Shown here piece by piece: positions 35,201 through 45,595 of a stretch of DNA of 64,000 nucleotides. Origin of the DNA: Seminavis robusta (lineage: Eukaryota > Bacillariophyta > Bacillariophyceae > Naviculales > Naviculaceae); contig CAICTM010000310.1 in the NCBI GenBank assembly GCA_903772945.1, forward strand, positions 1 through 64,000. The letters are read 5' to 3'. Position 1 is the stretch's first letter, and each line of letters opens with the position of its first letter. Below the pieces are notes generated by a model, which worked only from the letters and a program-made list of their open reading frames with translations, made no database searches and had not been told where the DNA came from. The position numbers and the translations under genes were made by a program.

Positions 35201-36708
35201 CCGGCCAGAGGACTCCTTTGCAGAATCCATTGTACCTGCATGTATCCAAAATCAGAAATGAAAAAGAGAAAGTCAACACCGTCGTTAGGAACAAGCAAGG
35301 TAGCAGTGTGTTTGTGTGTTCTTCGTTTGCACACTACTTACATTTCACCAAACAATTTCGGTTCTACCCACACGGGCACACAATTGAAGGGCTGCAAACA
35401 CTCTTCTACCAAACTTCGTTCGGCGACGGGTACACCCGCTTCCGGACTCCCATCTGACCCGACATTACCATGCCATCCTCTCCATTTGACGACTCCGACC
35501 CGTGTGACTCGTAGATGCGTTTGCATGGACAGCAAAACCTCGTAATCCCAATCGGCGGTCCAGACGCCTTCATTGGATCGATGCAGAATGACGGGCAAAA
35601 AGGCACTGACCACGACGAGTCCATCGGTGGAATTTAGGTGTACTGTTGCCTTGGGTGTGTTGTTGGGAGCATGATGATGATAGGGCGGAGGAGCCGGAGC
35701 GAATCCCACTGCCTTTTTTCGATTTCCCGGTTTGGGCGAGACCGCTTCAGTGCCTCTCATGCTGGAATGACTGCCTGCCAATTGACTTTGACTGGAATCA
35801 CGGGAATGCATCGATGCGGCACTGGTGTAAGTTGGTCGTGTTGGGACGCGAATGTGATCAATATCGGGAGGACCGGACGTGACGCCCAAGACATCGTTGA
35901 TGGTGTAAGTTTCGCGACTGGCCAAGAGACGCAGTGGTACTTTGTGACGTGCTGCTTCTGCTGTTGTCGTTGTTGCTGTTGTTGTCGCCATGGTCTGCGA
36001 GTTGTCTTCCATTGTCACGTCGTCATCGTTTTCGTCAGCCAAATCCGAGGGATTCTCCCAACGGTGGAACACTCCTGCTCGATGAATGGCGTATCGATAG
36101 GAAAAATAACGCTGAGATTCTGGAAGCGTCTTCTTGTCTTCCAGAGCCCGAGGAGGCAACGACAGCGTGATGGGCGCTAGTGTGTGGTACCAAGGGAAAG
36201 CTGCCGCAGTCGTGTACAAGGGAATCGACTGTTATTGGTTTTGTCGGTTGTGTTGGTTTTGTCGTGGAGTGTAATGAGAAGAAGAAGAAGAAAGGTTCAT
36301 CCGTACGGTAGCGAGAAGATGCGTCAAAGAAAGAAAATCCAAAAAAAGGACGTGAGATACAGTCTAACAAGGCTTCTAGCTAGCTAGTCAACATGAGAGG
36401 GGACAAGGACCGCCATTGGAAACCTCCACAGGCAGTGACAACACAAGAGAGATTGGACGCCATTGGATCCAAAATCCTAGGGAGCCACTTTTTTCTCTTT
36501 CCACAAGAGCTCGTCTGTCCGTGTTGCCAAGGCGCAGCACAATTTTATCGCTGTAAATAGCTCGAACGAAACGCACCTTTCGAGCCCCTTGTCCTTCATC
36601 CGACACCAAGAAAACCTCATCACCATGGCCCAAGGTTTCGCAACGAACCCGAAAATTCACAGACGCAACGCCCACATCAAAGGCGTCTGCTTGTTGAGAA
36701 GCTGTCAT
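32261..36708 (-). CDS. TPS: Trehalose-6-phosphate synthase/phosphatase with N-terminal CBM20-like domain
   Basis: Seven predicted exons: 36708-36577, 36228-35342, 35235-34572, 34485-34114, 34025-33888, 33808-33497, 33391-32261, in phase, about 1211 residues. The N terminus resembles a CBM20 starch-binding domain split by the first intron: VNFRVRCETLGHGDEVFLV in exon 1, then SIPLYTT, RYFSYRYAI and VFHRWE in exon 2. A disordered linker follows. The GT20 synthase part has YNGFCKGVLWPVLHN, WVHGFHLLILP, IFLHTPFPSSEIFR, IDRLESLKGIPLK, RDGLNLIPLEF and SEFSSCTRVMRGALHVNPW, all consistent with an active UDP-glucose:glucose-6-phosphate transferase. The HAD phosphatase part keeps VVSGKERHSL and GDDHCDEPML, but motif I reads LLDYGGTI (D830, G832), lacking the second Asp of DxD. 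Phosphatase activity is therefore doubtful. The exon 1 junction is the weakest call. Confidence 0.85.
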
Positions 36709-37538
36709 CTTCGTTAGTTCTTGTTGTGTCTCTACTGTTGTTAGTTGCTTTTGCTTGTGCTTCAACAAACCAAGGCCTCTAGTTGCCGTGTCAATTGACT
36801 GACGCGCACTGACGAAGTGGCGAGAAAAATGTGGCTGAGTTTGAGAGTTAGATACCAAATGATTTATAAAGCTTTGAATACCGTGTGATCCCAAATCGTA
36901 TCTTGCTACTCTGACCTTTTATTTAAGATATCTCAATTTTCATTGTTGTGGTCGAGGACAAGAAAAGAGGAAGAGACATGACAAAAAGCTACTAGACTAA
37001 TGGCGGGGTTGCTTACAGCCGTACCGGTAAGATGGGATGAATCAAATGTTGCAACCAGGTAGATCTACCCGTAAGATACTGTGGGATAATATTGGAGGGA
37101 GTGACCATGATATTGGTTGGCCAAGAACAGTTAGTTAGTTTGTCGTTGCTGGAATCGAATCAAATCCTATTTGATAATATCGAATCAATCTCCTAGATTA
37201 GCTAGCTAGTATGGTACCATTACATGGAACCTATTTGGATGTGGTTCTTTTAAGAGGAATTTCCATTAAAAAGGAGCTTTTACAGCAATAGCATTGGTGT
37301 TGCATGACTTTTTCTTACCCTCCCGCGGCACCGGTAGGTACCGGTACCGGAACTCATCAGCTGCTAACACAGAAATCCGGCAGGTTTCATTCTGATAGCG
37401 ACAATTGGAATATGACTCTCCTTTCCTAGGATGCACCAAACACACAGGATCAAAGCTATCCTGTTCTGTTTGGACAGTGTAATGCTTTTGCTTCTTGTTG
37501 GCGATGAAACCGAAACCTTGCGTTGCGATTGTCGTTCC
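36709..37538. other. Intergenic spacer
   Basis: No gene seen. It lies upstream of the TPS start (promoter) and downstream of the kinase stop. A composite TACCGGTA-type palindrome block is at 37329-37350. Confidence 0.5.
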
Positions 37539-38393
37539 TCATGGAGGCAACCATTCATGAACCTTATCCAAGGAAAAGTGCATCACCAAGGCGGTACTCA
37601 TATTGTCAAAGTTTCCCGGAGAGGTTCCTTCCACAACAGCAGCCACAAAGCCATACACCAGCACATAGCGCAGCGGGGGGATGGGAATGCCCATCATGTA
37701 GGCGTATAGGTAGCACGCGATGCTGGTGCCCAAAAACACTCCCACGATGCTTCCTTCCATTGTCTTTCTTCCAGAAAAAGGCATGTGGTAAAAGTGACGA
37801 CCATACCGAGATCCAATCATGGGAGCGAGTCCATCTCCCACGCCAATCGCCGCGGCCAGGATAGCTGCTTCTTGTGTCATGAATTGATACAGACCCAACC
37901 AAATCATGACACAACACAGCTGCAGCGGCCCAAAGAGCAGTTCCGAGGGAGAGGAGGAACGGGACAGATTCTGCACATCCATGTCCTCCGGATCATTCAG
38001 TTTGGCCTGCAGAAATAAATAATGGAAACGTCATTAGAATTGTTAGTAAAAGAAACAAGAAACAACATCTTCAAACAGGACAAAAATGAAGCGATGCCCA
38101 AACATCCTCGTTCCTACCTTGTAGAGTATTCGCGCCAACAAGGCCGACGGAAGAATGGCATTGAGCCTCCAGGACCACTCTGATGTATCGAAGAGCGGCC
38201 AAAAGACAACCGCGGCCGAGAGGCTCATTTGAAGAATCTGACGAGATTGTGCCGCCATTCCAAAGCGCACTCGAAGCCATCCAGCAAACTCTGTCACGGC
38301 CCGATAAAACAATACCATCAGCAACGAAGAGGCTACATTGTTCCACAGAGCTGGCAGCTCAGGCTGGAGCAGTAGTTCTCGAAGGACCGCCAT
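37539..38393 (-). CDS. Phytol/dolichol-kinase-like CTP-dependent membrane kinase
   Basis: Exons 38393-38118 and 38006-37539 give 247 residues, starting at an ATG in ACCATGG context. The protein is almost entirely hydrophobic segments joined by short loops. The second exon has GVGDGLAPMIGSRYG, MPFSGRKTMEGSIVGVFLGT and VEGTSPGNFDNMSTAL. This order (GxGDGxAxxxG-x-x-x-G, G-x-K-(S/T)-x-x-G-S and E-x-x-x-x-x-x-DN) is characteristic of the VTE5/VTE6 and SEC59-type isoprenoid-alcohol kinases. These phosphorylate phytol, phytyl phosphate or dolichol using CTP. It is somewhat short for dolichol kinase and closer to VTE5-type length. No clear plastid presequence is seen, so location and exact substrate remain open. 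Confidence 0.7.
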
Positions 38394-38646
38394 GGTCAAT
38401 CAGCACGGTTCGTACAGTACGGAAGAGAAAAGGAAACACTATGCAGAACACCGCAAGAGGGACAGGTCTGCTGGCTTATTTGCATTTCCCACCAGTTCAC
38501 CAAGGGAAGCAGCTTGCCTATCATGTCGTAAAGGAGTAAAAAGGGAATGTACTGATCTTTTCGTTATGTTTACCTACCGCCACAGTGAGTTGGCTTGTAC
38601 CCGCCGGAACTACAGGGCACGCAGAGCGGTACTACCGCGAAGCAAG

Positions 38647-40828
38647 CTACAAGCTGTTGTCTTCTTCAGCATCTTCAAAGTGAGCCTCGTTGCAATTCGA
38701 AAAGCGCTTCTCACCTGGGGGTTCATTCGACTGCCGTCCATCATGAGCGGAGAGTCCTTCATCTCCGTTCAACATGGAATGTTTCGACATTGCAAAGCCA
38801 CGGCCAACCATCCTCTCCTCATTCTTGAACCTTGTTTCAGTGTACTTGGTAGATTCGGGAGATCCTTCTTCTTTCTTCACTATCACGCTGGAAGGCACTT
38901 CGTCGCATTGCGTGGCATCAGAGTAATTCGCACTTGTTCGTTTTGACTTTGATGCCTTCACCCTGTCAGCGCGTCTCTGCTTTTTGGCTGCCGATGCCGG
39001 TGTATCTGCGGGTGGGTCGGAACTTTGCCTCTTTGTGGCGGCCCCGTTCGGTCCAACATTCGAGGCTCCTCCCATCTCGCGATTACCGGTTCTCACAGTA
39101 TGCAAATGATTCGTGGTGCCTTCAGGGATCCCAAACGGAGAGTCAGAGGGTGGGTCCGACCCCCTCAAAAAATTGGCAGGCGGCATCACGTCAGTAGCGT
39201 CATGCTGAGGATGCAACATGCCCCCTTGAGCTCCAAACGAGGCACCATGCAGTAGGTGTGGTGGGATGCCGGCATACGGGCCGAAAAAGGCATGGGGCGA
39301 TAGCGCACTCATGGCTGCGTATTGCTGGTAGGCCATCAAATGTGCTTGATGTGGCGGCAATCCGGCGGCCCACATTGGCCCTGTGGCAGCAGCAGCGGCT
39401 GCCGCATTCATTGCTTGAGCGGCCATCTGCGATTCCGCCATTGCACGGTGCTCCCACGCATTTGGATTCGGGTTTTCGTGAATGCTCGTTTGCTCCGGTG
39501 AATCCTGTTCCGCCTTCTTCTGCTGCTGCTTTCGGATGGGTGACTTCTTGACGCGTGCCGTCGCGTCAACATCAGTACCGCCACCTTCCAAAGCTCTTCC
39601 TGGTACAATACCGGAATCGTTCTTAGTCTCTTTAGAGGCTGAGGCCAAAGACGTCAATTGCCGACGACGTCCTCCTCGCTGCACTTCCCAGGCAAAGCCG
39701 AGCTCATTCAAAAGCTCAATCCTTTGCTCGTTGAGCTGAGATGTTCGGCCCTTCCTAAGATTTTTGAATTCCTGTCGCTGAGTTGACACCCAGTTTGCTT
39801 TGGGGAAATACCAACAGCGTTAATTTTCGCAGTGTGAGCGTCAGGATAGCGATAAGTTACTAGTTATGATCTGCCGCGCGGGGCACTCACCAAGCTTTAC
39901 GTTGACGTCCCAACCAATCGGTACTGCATCATTCACATACACGAGAAGAGTCCCATTATCATGAGCTAAAGACGAAGACTGATTAAAACACCGACACGGT
40001 ACCGCCGAGAAACCTACCTTGGGTATGACCATATTCTTCCTGAGGATTGTACCATCAATGGCAACCAAGAAGGTCAGTGTTAGTGCCCACCGGAGAATCG
40101 AATCAAAAATCGCACAGAGATCACTACCGCGAGATTTCTACACACCTTAAATTCCTTCAACTGTTGGAATCGGAACTGAACCGACAAGTTGTAAAAGATG
40201 TCTGTGAGATCAGGTCGTTTCATGGGAAACCCACCGAGCGACGAACGAACAGGGGATCATCACTTACATCCCATCGTATGTGCCGCGGATTCTTGTTGCT
40301 CATTTCAAAGCCCAGCTCCTCCAGCTTCTTTGCTCTGCTTGGTGTCAGGGCGAAGTTTTCATTTGCAAACAACTTCTCTCTCTCGGCATCGCTCTTGATC
40401 ATGATATACACTTTGAAGTCCTTCCTTTGTTCCAAAACTGAGGGGTCGAGTCGAGTGCAAACGCCACGCAAGGTTAGTAACACGGAAGAGACCCGTTTCA
40501 CGCATTCAGATTTCCCACACTCACCCCATGTGGCTGCAAACATAATCAAAGAGAGGAAGCGACGACGAACCACGTTAGGTTTCCACGATGTTCGACTCTC
40601 CATCGAGCATACCGTATACTCCCTTACTCACCCAGTTCCATGTCCTCACTACGGAAGGCGTGGAGCGGACGATCAGTGAGAACTCCAGAGGACATCGTGC
40701 GGATTCCGCGGAGAATGGTTCTGGGGTGCGTACCTGTAGTGCTTGGGCACCTTGGTGTGTCCATTTCGAGATTTGAATTGGCTGAGCTTCTCAAAGAGCC
40801 GGTCCCACACTGCGTCGCTTTCCGCCAT
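38647..40828 (-). CDS. Helicase-associated (HA) domain protein with microexons
   Basis: Seven predicted exons: 40828-40734 (95 nt), 40648-40632 (17), 40437-40268 (170), 40175-40146 (30), 40039-40018 (22), 39923-39891 (33), 39797-38647 (1151). All junctions are in phase and restore two helicase-associated domains, for 505 residues. HA1 (~1-94) has FKSRNGHTKVPKHY, SEDMELG, QRKDFK and LTPSRAKKLEELGFEM. HA2 (~95-165) has FRFQQLKEFK, EEYGHTQVP, WVSTQRQEFKNL and LNEQRIELLNELGFAWEV. The long last exon encodes a disordered tail rich in Ala, Pro, Met, His and charged residues with a basic KKQRRADRVKASKSKR stretch, a probable nuclear signal. HA domains are thought to bind nucleic acid. There is no helicase core, so a DNA/RNA-binding regulator is likely. 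Confidence 0.8.
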
Positions 40829-42451
40829 TGTTGTGTCACTTTTGGGGGGCCGGGAAAGGGGTGCTACCGGGCCGTTTCGCTCTTTGCTGGCTTCAGACTG
40901 CTTCCGCCGTTGGTTCCCACCGCTATTGCCAAGTCTACCAGTACGCGCTTCACTGCCTCTCGTCGTCAGCTCTTCCACGGTTTTGATGTATACTCTTTGC
41001 CCAGATGATTGCTGCGTTATTGATGTGCTGCCACGCTGTCTTGGCTCACGACCTTTGTAATTTGGCTTGCGGCTCGGATTCTGCAGTGTACGAGGCCGCT
41101 TGGTGATGTTTATCTAGATATCTTCGGCTCTGCCAGCAGTCTTGACAAAAGCTGATGACTACCTTTCGCAGAGGCTACGGCTAGCTAGCTAGCTAAGGAC
41201 GGTATCAAGTCGTGTCCTTGTACCGGTGCTATTCCTTCAATGTATGGAAAGAGGGGTTTGGAGAAAGAGAGGAGGTAGCGCCGTAGCGTATTTTAGGGCG
41301 ACGATGGCTGGGCCTGAGGCAAAGAAAAAACATGGGAAGGCTGCTACGTGGCTCTTCGTTAAGCCAGTACTGAACGAGCAATAATGCACTTTGCAAATCG
41401 CTTTCACGATTGTCGTGACGTTTGACTGTACAGATATTTTGATAGTGGTGTTCTTCATCTTTGCTGACCTGCTTACACTATAAAGCATACTCCCGCCTCG
41501 AGCTCTCAACTCTTTGTTTCAACCTTGCTTAGACTGTTTAGTAGCGCTACATGTACTAGTACTGGTACGCTTGTTTCTACCAGCGACGAGAATGCTTGTT
41601 CCAAGAACTCGGTGTTAAAGTCGGTCTAAAGCTGTCCAAGAGAACTTTTGGAAGAATAGATAAAGTGTATTCCACGTCAAGTAGCCCTCCACGATGTTCA
41701 GCTACCTTACGAATAGTGACCCTACATACCGGCCGGTACCGGGTATCTTTTGGTGGGATTCGGATCGATGCTGAAAGTGTGACATTCGGAAGACATTCAA
41801 TCCAATTAAATAAATGGTTTTCCTTCAAGCTGAAGTACTATTGTTAATAGTAAAAATGGATTATCATCCTGCTTTTCAATTAATAGTATTTCGTGCAGTG
41901 AAAAAAATTATGAAAGCTACTCCAAAGCCCATTTAACAGAGTCGAGGTCACCTTTCTTTTAATGTTGGCAACGGTTCAGTTTCCAAAAGTTAGATAAAGT
42001 CTTGTTGAAGCCCTAGTTTAAAATTAAATATGTGCATTTCTCTAACTGGGGTCTTAATTTCCTTGCATAGTAGGAGCTACTAACTAAACCGAGGATTATT
42101 TAACGTTCAGTAAAAGGCTCAGCACTCAACACTCAACAGTCCACAGTACTACCGAGTGTAACTCAGCACTCTGACACTCTGAGTACTATTAGAGTCTACA
42201 TGCTTTTCAAGTGAGCGAGCGACCAAATAAATCGACAAAAGACTATTTGAATGTAAACTGAAACTATTACTCTCGGCTCTACAGTACTGTGAGCTGAGAG
42301 TGGGTGATGCCGGTACCACATCTTCCGGACACCGGACGTACCAAAGAAATTGAAGTAGTAACAGAATTGTTGTACTACATGTATGCGTAAACCAGCTTCT
42401 GCTAGCTAGTAGCTCAAATCTGAAACCTTTCAAACTTTTTCCTGTCTGTGT

Positions 42452-42484
42452 GTCCGTTCCTCCGTCCGTCCGTCTGTCTGTCTT
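42452..42484. repeat. TCCG/TCTG tetranucleotide repeat
   Basis: A run of TCCG units grading into TCTG units, about 100 bases left of the MITE. Confidence 0.8.
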
Positions 42485-42552
42485 CTAATGGAGCTGTTTT
42501 CTCTTGTGAAGGTGAACCCTCCTCTCTTACATTCGCAGGTTTTTGAGAAACA

Positions 42553-43193
42553 CTCCGCCGATTTAGTTGAGAATTCTGCTACTCCAGAGCGCAAATGCGG
42601 ACAGTCCTCATTTACTACTTAGTTTTAAGAAACCAGGCAACCTAACATCAGCTAGTAGTGTGAAGATCAGTCAGCATTTACACCTTGACATTAAGACACA
42701 TTATAACATTTATACCCTTAGATTTAGAAAGATTTGGTGCAAAAATGAGCACTGCTAGTTAACACCCAATATGACACTAACAACTACACTATCTCAACAA
42801 AGTAAGACAATGTCATTCAAAACAACAATGTCATCAGTGCTGACAAATATCATTCAACAACCAGGTCAATTGGTTGGATATTGACTGAGATCTGTAACCA
42901 GAAGTTGGTGGTTTTTTTATCACAAAGTCATCCTCCAGTCATGCTTCCAGGAACAATCAGGATGGAATACCTATTTGGTTCCAAAGCATTCCAGAGGTTT
43001 TCCTCATTTTTGCATCTGTCCGCATTTTTGCCGCAGAGTAGTCTGGAACCTACTGGATTCTACACAAATCTGAAGATCAAGTGGAGAATTCTACTTTCAC
43101 CCTAACCCAAACCATCCGACTGATTCAAAAATCCTGACTGCTCATTCTGAGGAGTTATCACCTTTTTCAAAATTCTCGACTTTATCGGCGGAG
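42553..43193. mobile_element. Probable Tc1/mariner-type MITE
   Basis: The 26 bases starting CTCCGCCGATTTAGTTGAG at 42553 are matched, with four differences, by the reverse complement of the bases ending at 43193 (CTCCGCCGATAAAGTCGAG). These are terminal inverted repeats of a ~641-base AT-richer segment. A TA follows the right end; the matching position on the left reads CA, a possible decayed TA target-site duplication. No transposase frame is inside, so the element is non-autonomous. The CTCC start and possible TA target are typical of Stowaway-like/Tc1-mariner MITEs. Classification is tentative. Confidence 0.65.
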
Positions 43194-44834
43194 TACTACA
43201 ATGGCGTTGCTTGGTGGGGCCAGAGAAATGGATATTTCTCTCGAGATTTCACAACACGAGTTGAGTTCCGGGCTGGCCACGGGTTTTTCTATTCGGGCTG
43301 GTACTCGACTGGCTTTGAGAAGAATTCAATCATTCATTCAATGACCTGCATGCATCCTCTACCGGTACAGGCAGGAAGGCTCTTCTTTGAGAGAAGGAGA
43401 CCTGGAGTTTGAGTTTGGCTCTATCTTGACGACACTCTTATCGAAGAGCAAGACGGGCACGAAGAGCTGGTTTCTAAACGCCAAAATTACAATGGCCGTG
43501 GAGGTACAAATACTAGCCTTCTGACTTCTGAAGCTGGGCGTACTATGATGACACAAGAGGTGCTACCAGGTATTTTAAAATAGCTATTAATACTATTATT
43601 AATAACACGGGTACCGGTACCAAGGAAAAGACCATTGTTCCCTCCATCACGGTCTTATTCAAACAAAAAAGAAGGATGGGGTGCTAAACACTCCAAAGAG
43701 GTGCATCCCATTCTACTGTACCGGTAGTGGCGTACCGTACCGTACCTCTTCCATTGGCTGGATATGCACTAGTACTACAGAACGTTCATTACGGAGCGCG
43801 CCTCCTTGCATTTTGGAGGGACTTTTGCTTTATAGTGCTTTCGCCCCCCTTGGCTCCTTTCTACCGCACACGAACAGCTACACGAACATCACACCAACTT
43901 GACGCCACCGCTGGCCAGCTAGCTAGCTATTTCCCTAAAGTCAAATAAACGGACGACCCGCCAATCTCTCTACTAGCTGTGGGCTTCTCATCACCTACGG
44001 TATCTATCTGGGAGTACGAACTGGGAGCCAGCCAATGAAATACAGCAATTTGGAGACTCCTCGATCGCATCTGAGCTAGCTAGACCTAGCTACTTGCTTG
44101 CTTGAGAGGAACCTCCTGCTTTATTATCTGGCGAGAAATGCTAGTTTAATGCCAGATAACTACAGGTCGCTGCTACGATACCCCAACCCACTAAAGGCTG
44201 GCCCAAGGGTGCCAAATCTTTGCCAGATCCTGTCTCCCTTTTGGATCTTTTTCTTTGCTTCTTCTTTTGGAAGAGGATGACCTGGGCATGCATCATTCGA
44301 CTCATTCGACTGGATTAAAATCCTTTTGGGACAAGGAGAGCGCGAGCGCGTGGCCCGTGCGTATGGTATCTACGGCACTCTCGCATCGCTGCATTTTTGT
44401 GTCCTCGTGGCTGTGCGGTAATAAATGCATGGAAGCCTTACCACCACTGAACGACAAGAAAGAAAGCGACAGAACCCCCCTCTTCTTGGCGGACATTGAT
44501 CAAGGCAGACACAGTTGGTTGGTTTGGATACCTGTACCTGTACCACAACAACCAACAGAGTGCAGCAAGAGCACAGAGCTGTGTCTGTTCTCACAGCAAC
44601 TATAACAGCCATTGAGGCGTCTGTGTTGTTTGCCAGATAGTATATACCCTGTTGCTATTGCTATTGCTATTATCTGCAGAGCGATACTTGAATTGAATCG
44701 AACCAAATAGCGACGCACATAAAAGTGCCTGAGGTTTTCTTGTGGTGGCCATCTCATTTATCATTTGAAACCAGCAAGCTAAAGACACAAGTAACAAGCA
44801 GCTCTGTATCAAGAAAAACTCCAAGAAGTTTCTC

Positions 44835-45434
44835 ATGGCGCCGATAGCGATTCAGGCGGAGCTGGTCAAGGGGCATCACCCCGCCACTCTGCTCTATTCG
44901 GAATTCTATTCCACTACCACTTCGTACAGCAATCCTACCCTTATCACTACAACAACAACGACGACGAGCACTGCATCTACTACGACTGCATCTACTACTA
45001 CTGACGGCAACAAGAAGGAATCGGCGACGCTGGATTTCATCGACGTGGACAGCACTACTGCTTCTTGGGATATCTTGACTTGTTTTTCGATGATGCTGCT
45101 GTGGCTTCAAGGCGTCGTGACGGCTCTGCGGTCGCTTGTGGTGGCCAACGACGACCACAACGACGAGAACGAGACGACCCCAGTGTCTGGACCCCGCAAG
45201 TACTTTTTATTGCTACAATCGCTGCTACTGGGAAACTCGGCGGCGATTGCTACCTGTACCGCTTGTGCCAGTTCTCCCAACTCGCTTTGTCATGTTCATC
45301 ATCACCACAAACAAGTAGTCAACGATGGCTCCTGGCCACCGCCGGGATTGGTGGCATTAGCTATACTCACCGTCGTCGCTTTGGTCGTTCATCCGGATGG
45401 CATGACATGGATCATGTTGCGCAAGATACGGTGA
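44835..45434 (+). CDS. Membrane protein with Thr-rich N terminus (possible first exon of the next gene)
   Basis: The open frame encodes 199 residues from an ATG at 44835. It has a threonine-rich stretch (~38-55), then hydrophobic segments at ~80-97 (LTCFSMMLLWLQGVVTAL), ~123-145 and ~170-190 (LVALAILTVVALVV). The stop codon is formed by CGG-TGA, and those same bases read CG|GTGAGT, a textbook splice donor. Splicing from 45430 to an acceptor at 45528 (CTAGCTAG|C) would restore the phase and run into the long frame that follows, making one ~897-residue protein. I do not recognise a family. As it stands it may be either a short membrane protein or the N-terminal exon of a larger one; I lean to the latter. 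Confidence 0.5.
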   Translation: MAPIAIQAELVKGHHPATLLYSEFYSTTTSYSNPTLITTTTTTTSTASTTTASTTTDGNKKESATLDFIDVDSTTASWDILTCFSMMLLWLQGVVTALRSLVVANDDHNDENETTPVSGPRKYFLLLQSLLLGNSAAIATCTACASSPNSLCHVHHHHKQVVNDGSWPPPGLVALAILTVVALVVHPDGMTWIMLRKIR

Positions 45435-45595
45435 GTTCTCATTCTGATGATAGGGCTTGGCTGCGACTGCATGGTGATGACTCCCGTGGCAGCTAGCTAG
45501 CCCTCTCCCCTTGAGGTTATCTAGCTAGCTGCCCCTCTCCTTCACTTGATGGAGCCGTGCTGGGAGTCATTCACATCAAAGCACGTTTCGCGGAC

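Larger units (their letters stand above)
40829..44834. other. Gene-poor 4-kb stretch
   Basis: No protein gene is supported; open frames are short, without motifs and scattered on both strands. It holds a TCCG/TCTG simple repeat, a probable MITE, AT-rich palindromes near 43577-43605, and several TACCGGTA and CTAGCTAG motifs. The left end is the promoter of the HA-domain gene and the right end that of the gene at 44835. Confidence 0.5.

Noticed and set aside
41577-42433. Several 80-95-codon frames on both strands in the gene-poor stretch
   Set aside because: Overlapping frames on opposite strands, no domains, AT-rich simple sequence; no evidence of coding.
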